Below are positions 1 through 5,050 of a stretch of DNA of 5,315 nt, one piece after another. The DNA is taken from the NCBI GenBank assembly GCA_004296785.1, contig SCVU01000053.1, positions 1-5,315 of the forward strand, written 5' to 3'. The notes beneath the pieces were generated by a model. That model saw only the letters and a program-made list of their open reading frames with translations. It was not told where the DNA came from and ran no database searches. The stretch's first letter is position 1, and every line of letters starts with the position of its first letter. Made by a program: the position numbers and the translations under genes. This stretch comes from Planctomycetota bacterium (GTDB taxonomy: Bacteria > Planctomycetota > UBA1135 > GCA-002686595).

Positions 1-144
1 GGCGACCTCGATGCCGCGCGCGACCGAGCAGGTCTCGAGCAACCCGATGCACGGTCCCATCGCGACGTCGTCGCGCAGATTGGGGTTGAAGTCGACGCGC
101 GCGAGCGCGCCGTTCCCGTTCGGTTGAGCTTGCATCTTGTTCAT
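1..144 (-). CDS. BMC-domain shell protein, PduT-like trimer type (5'-partial piece; C-terminus beyond window)
   Basis: Translating the minus strand from the ATG at 144 gives 48 residues that run off the left edge without a stop. The first ~30 residues are a polar, low-complexity leader (MNKMQAQPNGNG...). From about residue 31 the sequence reads GPCIGLLETCSVARGIEVA, which matches the start of a BMC domain (first strand plus helix; compare the IGILELTSIAKGMELGD of PduT from memory). Such proteins usually carry two BMC domains and form trimers that act as pseudohexameric shell tiles, some with a metal site or gated pore. The ATG overlaps the stop of the upstream pentamer gene (ATGA, 4-base overlap), and a GGAGG lies 10 bases upstream, which supports this start over the second Met at residue 4. 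Whether it has one or two domains, and whether it carries an Fe-S cysteine, cannot be seen here. Cys32 and Cys38 are the only cysteines so far. Confidence 0.8.
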   Translation of the reverse strand, partial: MNKMQAQPNGNGALARVDFNPNLRDDVAMGPCIGLLETCSVARGIEVA

Positions 145-515
145 CGCTTCGAGGCCTCCGAGCGCTTCGCGCCCTGGGTGTTCTTCGCTTCAGCCGCGGG
201 TCCAGCGCCCGCGCCGAGCTCGACGTGCGGCTCGATCTCCCGGCCGTCCCACAGCGAACCGCCGTCGAGGATCGCGGCGACCGCGCTCTGGAATCCGATG
301 TCGTGCCCGCGGCCGATCGTGTGTCGCGCCGCGCGACCGAACACGACGAGCACGCGCTCGCCGACGCCGGCGCCCATCGGATCGACGGCGATCAGCGTCT
401 CCGCCGACGCGCGGCCGTCGGTCGTGAACGGCTGGATCACGAGCAGGCGCAGCCCTTGGAGCGTGGGCTCCTTCTTGGTCGCCCAGACCTGACCGACGAC
501 GGTGCCGAGCAGCAT
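141..515 (-). CDS. BMC-P vertex protein (EutN/CcmL family), second copy
   Basis: A 124-residue protein of the EutN/CcmL family, whose members form pentamers that cap the vertices of microcompartment shells. It opens with MLLGTVVGQVWATKK, the family's first strand, followed by GLRLLVIQPF, a basic-acidic loop, LIAVDPMGAGVGERVLVVFGRAAR (the DxxGAGxGE-type core) and the last strand around residues 75-85. Its end differs from the copy just upstream: the usual AIVGIVD is AVAAILDGG, and a charged, Gly/Ala/Lys-rich tail of about 35 residues follows (residues ~90-124). Family members are normally 85-100 residues, so the tail is an extension, perhaps facing the lumen or cytosol. The ATG overlaps the TGA of the upstream pentamer gene by one base (TGATG), and an AAGGGGG sits 7 bases upstream. 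Both suggest translational coupling. Confidence 0.9.
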   Translation of the reverse strand: MLLGTVVGQVWATKKEPTLQGLRLLVIQPFTTDGRASAETLIAVDPMGAGVGERVLVVFGRAARHTIGRGHDIGFQSAVAAILDGGSLWDGREIEPHVELGAGAGPAAEAKNTQGAKRSEASKR

Positions 516-853
516 CAGCGCGCCCCCTTGGTCGGAACGGCCGGCGGCGTCGTCGCGTGCCACGTCGCGGGCGCCTCGGGCACGTCGAAGCGATCGACGA
601 TGCCGACGATCGCCGCCTCGAACGCGTAGTCGCCGTCGCCGCCGAACGCGACGCGCGCGGCCTTGCCGAACGCGACGACGACGTGCTCGCCGTAGCGCGC
701 GCCGAGCGGATCGGCGGCGATCACCGGCGTCACCTTCGGCGACGCGGGGTCGCGGCGCTCGTCGAGCGGCTCGACGACGAGCAAGCGCTTGCCGTTCAGG
801 TCGGCCATCTTCTTCGTCGCCCACACCTCGCCGATCACGCGACCGAGAAACAC
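515..853 (-). CDS. BMC-P vertex protein (EutN/CcmL family), first copy
   Basis: A 112-residue pentamer-forming shell vertex protein. The GTG start at 853 is preferred because the encoded sequence then begins directly with the family's first strand (FLGRVIGEVWATKK), because AAGGAG sits 7 bases upstream, and because it shares one base with the TAG stop of the preceding gene (TAGTG). Visible core elements are GKRLLVVEPL (second strand), VIAADPLGARYGEHVVVAFGKAAR (the family's conserved D-P-GA-GE-V core) and AIVGIVDRFDV (closing strand). About 20 C-terminal residues, Pro/Thr-rich, follow the domain. It shares the WATKK motif and overall plan with the next gene, so the pair arose by duplication or was acquired as a set; two or three BMC-P paralogues per locus are common in planctomycetal and Haliangium-type microcompartments. 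A longer upstream reading frame exists but has no start near the domain and overlaps the preceding gene. Confidence 0.93.
   Translation of the reverse strand: MFLGRVIGEVWATKKMADLNGKRLLVVEPLDERRDPASPKVTPVIAADPLGARYGEHVVVAFGKAARVAFGGDGDYAFEAAIVGIVDRFDVPEAPATWHATTPPAVPTKGAR
523..529 (-). promoter_or_regulatory. Ribosome-binding site of the second BMC-P gene
   Basis: AAGGGGG on the minus strand, 7 bases before ATG 515 and within the end of the preceding pentamer gene. Confidence 0.6.
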
Positions 854-1494
854 TAGTCGACTCCTTGGTTCGCGCGGCCCTTGACGCTCGCGAGCGCGCG
901 GTGCACGGCCTTGACCGCCTGCTCGATCGCAGCATCGGTGCCGGCGAGGCGCAAGCGCCCGACCGCGCCGTTGTGACCCAGGCCGACGATGCGCACCGGC
1001 GCCGCTTTCTCCGCCTCGTTCGCCGCGAGCAGCACCCACACCGCGGGATTCACCTCGAGCGTGTACAGCGTGTCGTGCCCGAGCACGAGCATCCCCGCGC
1101 GCGACTTGTTGATCATCATCGCCTGGTGCGGATCGATCTTGCGGATGATCTCGTCCGTCATCAGGTGCGGCGCGAGCCCGTCCTCGCTCGACACTCCGGC
1201 GGCCGCGAGCATCTTGCGCGCCGCCTCGCGCACCTGGCCCTGATCGCTCGAGTGCACCTCGACGGTGCCGTATGAGCGCTCGGTCACGAGCGCGCCCGGC
1301 GTGACGTCGCACGACTTCAGCGCGACGTCGAGCAACCGGTTGATCACGATGCCGGGGCGCACCTCGAGCCAGAACGCGGCCTGTCCCTCGACGGGGAAGA
1401 AGCCGTCGCCGTTCGCCGCGATGATCGCGGCGAACTGCGGCTGCATCTGGTCGATGACCAGCGCGCCGCGCAGCTCGATCGGACGGGTCGACAT
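853..1494 (-). CDS. Tandem, circularly permuted BMC-domain (trimer-type) shell protein
   Basis: A 213-residue protein built from two related halves. The first half (about residues 14-100) has ID..QPQFAAII, then FWLEVRPG, VINRLLDVALKSCDV, YGTVEVHSSDQGQVREA. The second (about residues 121-205) has ID.HQAMMI, then YTLEVNPA, LAANEAEKAAPV, GAVGRLRLAGTDAAIEQA. Each half therefore has the BMC strand-helix-strand order, but with a segment placed in front of the first LEV strand, as in permuted BMC proteins such as PduU/EutS. Two such halves suggest a trimer making a pseudohexameric tile, as EutL or CsoS1D do. I infer this from the internal repeat and remembered family patterns; no close named homologue is claimed. 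No convincing Shine-Dalgarno precedes the ATG, and the only TAG upstream in frame is the stop of the BMC-H gene 30 bases away. The stop overlaps the next start. Confidence 0.72.
   Translation of the reverse strand: MSTRPIELRGALVIDQMQPQFAAIIAANGDGFFPVEGQAAFWLEVRPGIVINRLLDVALKSCDVTPGALVTERSYGTVEVHSSDQGQVREAARKMLAAAGVSSEDGLAPHLMTDEIIRKIDPHQAMMINKSRAGMLVLGHDTLYTLEVNPAVWVLLAANEAEKAAPVRIVGLGHNGAVGRLRLAGTDAAIEQAVKAVHRALASVKGRANQGVD
861..866 (-). promoter_or_regulatory. Ribosome-binding site of the first BMC-P gene
   Basis: AAGGAG on the minus strand lies 7 bases before GTG 853, inside the last codons of the preceding gene. It is the best Shine-Dalgarno of the operon and fixes the GTG start. Confidence 0.7.
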
Positions 1495-1524
1495 TCGGAG
1501 GTGGCGCGCCGCGCGCCGACCGGC

Positions 1525-1815
1525 CTAGTCTTCCTTGGGGATCGGCGGCAGGAAGCCGTCGAGATCGACGGCCGGCCGCGGGATCACGTGGACGGAGATC
1601 AGTTCGCCGACGCGCTTCGCCGCGGCGGCGCCGGCCTCGACCGCGGCCTTCACCGCGCCGACTTCGCCGCGCACCATCACGGTGACGAGCGCGCCGCCCG
1701 AGAGCTCCTTGCCGAGCAAGGTGACCTTCGCGGCCTTGCACATCGCATCGGCCGCTTCGATCGCGCCGACCATGCCCTTCGTTTCGACCATTCCGAGAGC
1801 GATCAGACTGTCCAT
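1525..1815 (-). CDS. BMC-H hexameric shell protein, second copy
   Basis: A 96-residue single-domain BMC protein that closely follows the PduA/EutM pattern: ALGMVETKGMVGAIEAADAM, then VTLLGKELSGG, LVTVMVRGEVGAVKAAVEAGAAAA and VHVIPRP near the end. Proteins of this type form hexamers that tile the flat facets of the shell and let small substrates through a central pore. The pore loop here is LSGGA (residues 38-42), where PduA has KIGSG, so the pore-lining Ser is replaced by Gly. The conserved interface Lys of the DAMxKxA helix is kept (residue 27), preceded by a Cys. The ATG start has AGGAA only 3 bases upstream, a short spacing. The gene lies 52 bases after the aldehyde dehydrogenase stop. The TAG stop is followed, in the same frame, by 10 sense codons and then the next gene's ATG. 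Confidence 0.95.
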   Translation of the reverse strand: MDSLIALGMVETKGMVGAIEAADAMCKAAKVTLLGKELSGGALVTVMVRGEVGAVKAAVEAGAAAAKRVGELISVHVIPRPAVDLDGFLPPIPKED

Positions 1816-1867
1816 GGGTTCCTATCGAGATTGAGGGGAGTTCGAGACCGAGCGCGGTGGACCTGTC

Positions 1868-3724
1868 TCAGGCCTTGCACGCTCCGGTGGTGACTTCGTG
1901 GTGCGCGCAGCCCTTGCACGGGCCGAGCGGACATCCGGCGCCCGCGTGCGCGAGCATGCCCTGCACCTCGCTCGGCGAGAGCAGCATGCCGACGTACGGA
2001 CCTTGAGAGCTTCCAGGTGTCGGCGCCGGTGCCGGCGGAGGAGCCGCGGGCTTCGCGATGACCGCAGTCGGCGCGGCGAGCGCGGCGCGTGCATCCGCGG
2101 TGAACGTCGGCGACGGCCACGTCTTCGCGCCGGGGCCGACCTTCGACTCGCTCGAGCTAGCGCTCGGCGCGGGAGCCGCGCGCTGCGGCGCGCCGGCGAC
2201 CGTCGCATTGCCCGACCAATTGGACTTCGCTTCCGGCGCGAACGCGCTCGAGCTCGGCAGCGCGCTCGCGCCGCCCGACAGCGCGGGATCGCCCGGCAAT
2301 CCCGAACCGCGCGGCGCGCGATCGCCGGTGAACGCGGCGGCGCGCTCGTGGTTCTTGCGGTAGATCTCCTCCCAGTCGCGCTTGCGCAGGCCGACGCGCT
2401 TCACGTTGATCATGTGGCGCGCGGAGATGTTGTCGGAGGTGATGTTGCCCGCGAGCGGACCGCAGCCGAGGCTCATCGCCGGCATCAGTCCGGTCGAGTA
2501 GCCGACCGCGCCCTCGCTGGTCGGCCCGTTGACGACGATGCGGCTGGCGGGCTTCTCGAGGTACCACGCGTTCAGCACCTTCTCGTCGCGCGCCCACACG
2601 CCGATCGTGTGGCCGAGACCGCCGTAGCGCAGGATCGCGAGCGAGACCTCGCAGCCTTCCTCCCACTCGTCGACGACGTGCACCGACAGCACCGGGCAGA
2701 GGATCTCGATCGACAGCGGCCAATCGGGACCGACGCCGCCCTGGTGCGCTAGCAGCACCGTCGTGTGGCGCGGCACGTTGAAGCCCGCGTTCTCCGCGAC
2801 GCGCCACGGATCGAGCCCGACGACGTCGGGATTCATGTGCCCGCGGCGATTGCAGTACTTCGCGAGCTTGTCGGTCTCTTCCTTCGAGCACACGTGCGCG
2901 CCGAGGCGCTTCATCTCGGCGAGCAGCGCGTCGGCGATCGGCCGATCGAGCACGAGCGCCTGCTCGGAGCAGCACAGCGTGCCGTTGTCGAAGCTCTGGC
3001 TCGACGTGATCCAGCGCGCGGCGTCCTTCACGTCGGCCGAGCGATCGATGTACACGGGCACGTTGCCCGGACCGACGCCGTACGCGGGCTTGCCCGAGCT
3101 GTACGCCGCCTGCACGAGCCCCGAGCCGCCGGTCGCGAGGATGATCGCGATCTTCGGGTGCTTCATCAGCGCCGCGGTCGACTCGAGCGTCGGGTTCGAC
3201 AGCACCTGCACGAGCTCGGGCGGCCCGCCCGCGCGCTCGATCGCGCGGCGCATCACCTCGGCGGTCTCCGCGATGCAGCGGCGCGCGCGCGGGTGCGGGC
3301 TGATCACGATCGCGTTGCGGCCCTTCAGCGAGATCAGCGCGTTGTTCAGCGCCGTCGAGGTCGGATTCGTCGTCGGGATGATGCACGCGACGACGCCGAT
3401 CGGCGTCGCGATCTCGATCGAGCCCGCGCGCTCGTCGCGCGTGAGGATGCCGACCGTCTTCTCGTTCTTGATCGACTCCCACGTCACCTCGGAGCCGAAG
3501 AGGTTCTTCAGCACCTTGTAGTGGACGCGGCCGATGCCGGTCTCCTCGACCGCGAGTCGCGCGAGCTCGTAGGCGGCGGCGGTGCCGGCCTTCGCGACGG
3601 CGGCGCACAATCCGTCGATTTGCGTCTGCGACCAATGCGCGATGACTTGCTGCGCCTTGTGCGCGGCATCGACGCAGTCGCGCACTTCCTGGAGCGCGCG
3701 CAGATCGGGATCGAGTCCCTGCAC
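1868..3724 (-). CDS. CoA-acylating aldehyde dehydrogenase with encapsulation-type C-terminal extension
   Basis: A 618-residue enzyme expected to oxidise an aldehyde with NAD+ and CoA to acyl-CoA inside the microcompartment. Residues 1-460 are the dehydrogenase, most like the aldehyde half of AdhE and the EutE/PduP enzymes: ATPIGVVACIIPTTNP (106-121), the nucleotide-binding ATGGSGLVQAAYSSGKPA (197-214) with GVGPGN (216-221), and the catalytic FDNGTLCCSEQ (245-255). Cys251 aligns with the AdhE nucleophile; Cys252 stands where AdhE has Ala. Residues ~461-575 are a Pro/Ala/Ser/Gly-rich, probably disordered linker. Residues ~580-594 (LLSPSEVQGMLAHAG) look like the amphipathic helix of an encapsulation peptide, and the end carries Cys598, Cys603, Cys606 and Cys616 with His608-609. 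Related enzymes are usually 450-500 residues. The GTG start is chosen from AAAGG 7 bases upstream and an N-terminus that fits the family. The actual aldehyde is not determinable here. Confidence 0.93.
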   Translation of the reverse strand: MQGLDPDLRALQEVRDCVDAAHKAQQVIAHWSQTQIDGLCAAVAKAGTAAAYELARLAVEETGIGRVHYKVLKNLFGSEVTWESIKNEKTVGILTRDERAGSIEIATPIGVVACIIPTTNPTSTALNNALISLKGRNAIVISPHPRARRCIAETAEVMRRAIERAGGPPELVQVLSNPTLESTAALMKHPKIAIILATGGSGLVQAAYSSGKPAYGVGPGNVPVYIDRSADVKDAARWITSSQSFDNGTLCCSEQALVLDRPIADALLAEMKRLGAHVCSKEETDKLAKYCNRRGHMNPDVVGLDPWRVAENAGFNVPRHTTVLLAHQGGVGPDWPLSIEILCPVLSVHVVDEWEEGCEVSLAILRYGGLGHTIGVWARDEKVLNAWYLEKPASRIVVNGPTSEGAVGYSTGLMPAMSLGCGPLAGNITSDNISARHMINVKRVGLRKRDWEEIYRKNHERAAAFTGDRAPRGSGLPGDPALSGGASALPSSSAFAPEAKSNWSGNATVAGAPQRAAPAPSASSSESKVGPGAKTWPSPTFTADARAALAAPTAVIAKPAAPPPAPAPTPGSSQGPYVGMLLSPSEVQGMLAHAGAGCPLGPCKGCAHHEVTTGACKA

Positions 3725-3731
3725 GGATTGG

Positions 3732-3736
3732 CCTTT
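3732..3736 (-). promoter_or_regulatory. Ribosome-binding site of the aldehyde dehydrogenase gene
   Basis: AAAGG on the minus strand, 7 bases before GTG 3724. Modest match, but it supports the GTG start, for which there is no nearby ATG alternative fitting the family N-terminus. Confidence 0.5.
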
Positions 3737-3754
3737 CGGGTCCGGCGGTTCGCC

Positions 3755-3783
3755 GAGCCGCGGCGCGCGCGTGCGCCGCTCTC
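3755..3783 (-). other. Intercistronic GC-rich hairpin between BMC-H and aldehyde dehydrogenase
   Basis: In the 70-base gap, a 7-bp perfect stem (3760-3766 with 3773-3779, 6-base loop) continues with a further 3 bp (3755-3757 with 3781-3783) across a small internal bulge. No T run follows on the minus strand, so it is not a standard terminator. It could stabilise the 3' end of the BMC-H message or reduce read-through to the enzyme gene, a common way of getting more shell protein than cargo. Confidence 0.35.
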
Positions 3784-3794
3784 AGCGCGCCGCG

Positions 3795-4115
3795 CTAATC
3801 GCCCGAGCCGCCCTTGCCCGCGGGCGCCGTCTTCGGCGCGGCCATCGCCGGGAGGATGCGCTTCAACTGCTCGTGCGGGCGCGGGATCACGTGCACGCTG
3901 ACGAGCTCGCCGACGCGGCGCGCGGCGGCGGCGCCGGCGTCCGTCGCGGCCTTGACCGCGCCGACCTCGCCCCACACGTACATCGTCACGAGCCCCGCGG
4001 TCGCCTTCTCCTTGCCGAACAGGTCGACCTTGGCGGCCTTGACCATCGCATCGGCCGCCTCGATGGCGCCGACGAGGCCCTTGGTTTCGATCATTCCGAG
4101 CGCGCGGTGTTGCAC
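3795..4115 (-). CDS. BMC-H hexameric shell protein, first copy
   Basis: A 106-residue single-domain shell protein, first gene of the visible BMC unit. It reads MQHRALGMIETKGLVGAIEAADAMVKAAKV from the start, then DLFGKEKATAGLVTMYVWGEVGAVKAATDAGAAAA and VHVIPRP, an unmistakable PduA/EutM-type BMC domain. Hexamers of this protein would form the main facet tile. The pore loop is KATAG (residues 37-41) against KIGSG in PduA, so the two BMC-H copies in this operon have different pores. The strand after the pore has MYVWG where most have VIVRG. A 16-residue Ala/Pro/Gly/Lys tail follows the domain. GTG at 4115 is taken as start because it places Met at the usual family N-terminus and a GAGGAA lies 8 bases upstream; an open frame continues upstream to 4232 but is Arg-rich non-BMC sequence. 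Confidence 0.95.
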   Translation of the reverse strand: MQHRALGMIETKGLVGAIEAADAMVKAAKVDLFGKEKATAGLVTMYVWGEVGAVKAATDAGAAAARRVGELVSVHVIPRPHEQLKRILPAMAAPKTAPAGKGGSGD

Positions 4116-4123
4116 GTTGACTG

Positions 4124-4129
4124 TTCCTC
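4124..4129 (-). promoter_or_regulatory. Ribosome-binding site of the first BMC-H gene
   Basis: GAGGAA on the minus strand, 8 bases before GTG 4115. It decides the start of the gene in a frame that stays open much further upstream. Confidence 0.7.
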
Positions 4130-4203
4130 GAGCGAGCGAAAAGGGGGCGGAAGCTCCGGGTCCGGCGGCGTCGCGCAACGGTCGCGCGCGCAAGCGGGCG
4201 CGC

Positions 4204-4232
4204 AGTCTATGGCGCTCGCGCGGGCAAGACAA
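4204..4232 (-). promoter_or_regulatory. Candidate sigma70-type promoter of the BMC operon
   Basis: On the minus strand TTGTCT (4232-4227) and TAGACT (4209-4204) are separated by exactly 17 bases. Each hexamer matches 4 of 6 consensus positions (TTGACA and TATAAT), which stands out in such GC-rich DNA. Transcription would start near 4197, leaving a leader of about 80 bases before the first BMC-H gene. A sequence-only prediction. Confidence 0.45.
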
Positions 4233-4248
4233 TGCGGCGCGCGCCGCA
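4233..4248. promoter_or_regulatory. 16-bp perfect palindrome, possible operator
   Basis: TGCGGCGCGCGCCGCA reads identically on both strands and directly abuts the upstream edge of the candidate -35 box, a position typical for an activator or repressor site. Its GC-only core makes a chance origin quite possible. It could also fold as a small hairpin in the peroxidase transcript. Confidence 0.3.
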
Positions 4249-4265
4249 AAGACGCCCGACGGGCG
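4248..4265 (-). terminator. Weak candidate intrinsic terminator of the peroxidase gene
   Basis: Minus-strand CGCCC-GTC-GGGCG (4265-4253) forms a 5-bp GC stem with a 3-base loop, followed by TCTTT. It lies about 70 bases past the peroxidase stop and just before the BMC promoter. The stem and the T run are short, so efficiency is doubtful. Confidence 0.3.
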
Positions 4266-4337
4266 GTTGCACGAACGTCGAGCGTTGGCTGCGCGGAAGT
4301 TACGGGCAACTCGCGCCGCCGCGCGGGCCGGCGCGGG

Positions 4338-4910
4338 CTAGCGCGCGAGCTCGCGCTCGATCGCGGCGCGCAGTTCCGCGTCTTCCGGCGCGACCTTGCT
4401 CGGGTAGTAGGCGACCGCCTTGCCCTGCTTGTCGACCAGGTACTTGCCGAAGTTCCAAGCCGGCGTCTGGCCGGTCGCGCCGCCGAGGTACGCGTAGATC
4501 GGCGACTGACCGACGCCGGGCTTGGTCTCGAGCTTCTCGAACAGCGGGAACGTCACGCCGAACTTGCTCGTGCAGAACGACTGGATCTCCGCGGCGCTGC
4601 CCGGCTCCTGGCCGCCGAACTCGTTGCTCGGGAAGCCCAGCACTTCGAAGCCCTTCGCGCCGAGCTCGTCGTGCAGCGTTTCCAGTCCGGCGTACTGCTT
4701 CGTGTACCCGCATTCGCTCGCCACGTTGACGACGAGCACGACGCGGCCGGCGTACTGCGAGAGCGCGACTTCCTTGCCGTCGAGCGACTTCGCCTTCAAC
4801 GCGTGCAGCCCGGCCGCGGCCGGCGCGGCGGCGCTCGCGACCTTCGGCGCATCGCTGTGGCTGGAGCAGGCGGCGAGCAGGGCGATCGAGAGCAGGAGGA
4901 GCAGCTTCAT
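4338..4910 (-). CDS. Glutathione-peroxidase-family thiol peroxidase, lipoprotein
   Basis: A 190-residue Cys-type member of the glutathione peroxidase family, which reduces hydrogen peroxide and organic hydroperoxides. The start at 4910 gives a classical lipoprotein signal: MK, a Leu-rich stretch, and the lipobox LAAC with Cys15 to be lipidated, so it should be membrane-anchored outside the cytoplasm. A short Ala-rich spacer leads to the domain at about residue 35. The family signatures are all present: VNVASECGYT with the peroxidatic Cys67, FPSNEFGGQEPG with Gln101, and WNFGKYLV with Trp142 and Asn143. Cys113 (SFCTSKFGVTFPLF) sits where the resolving Cys of thioredoxin-dependent members lies, so thioredoxin-like reductants are more likely than glutathione. 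It is 222 bases upstream of the BMC genes and probably an independent unit. No clear ribosome-binding site is visible. Confidence 0.92.
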   Translation of the reverse strand: MKLLLLLSIALLAACSSHSDAPKVASAAAPAAAGLHALKAKSLDGKEVALSQYAGRVVLVVNVASECGYTKQYAGLETLHDELGAKGFEVLGFPSNEFGGQEPGSAAEIQSFCTSKFGVTFPLFEKLETKPGVGQSPIYAYLGGATGQTPAWNFGKYLVDKQGKAVAYYPSKVAPEDAELRAAIERELAR

Positions 4911-5050
4911 GGCGGCCAGGGTACGGCTCGGGCGGCGGCCCGGGAATGCCTCCCCACGGATGCCCGGCCTGAGGTGAGAATGACCGGGGGAATCCTGAAT
5001 CGGCCGCACGCGTGCCGGGGACTGTTCCGAGGTCCCTCCAAGCTCACGCC
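4911..5050. other. Divergent intergenic region between peroxidase and beta-helix gene
   Basis: This 140-base gap must hold the start signals of both diverging genes. I see no convincing -35/-10 pair on either strand. The only compact symmetry is a 10-bp perfect palindrome, GCACGCGTGC, at 5006-5015, which could be a regulator site or chance. Confidence 0.4.

Noticed and set aside
515..1741. 408-codon minus-strand frame ending with the first pentamer gene
   Set aside because: Only its last ~112 codons are protein-like (the BMC-P domain). The upstream part is Arg/Gly-rich out-of-frame sequence over two better-supported BMC genes.
1844..1869. Short inverted repeat GAGAC/GTCTC after the aldehyde dehydrogenase stop
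   Set aside because: A 5-bp stem with a 16-base loop and no T run is too weak to call a terminator.
2157..3635. 492-codon minus-strand frame inside the aldehyde dehydrogenase
   Set aside because: Arg/Asp-rich shadow in another frame of a gene with full family motifs.
4116..4232. N-terminal extension of the first BMC-H protein
   Set aside because: The added residues are Arg-rich and unlike BMC proteins, the region holds the promoter elements, and a proper ribosome-binding site precedes GTG 4115.
4911..5009. Longer N-terminus for the peroxidase starting at 5009
   Set aside because: It would put 33 residues before the signal peptide and lipobox, making export impossible; the start at 4910 is the natural one.
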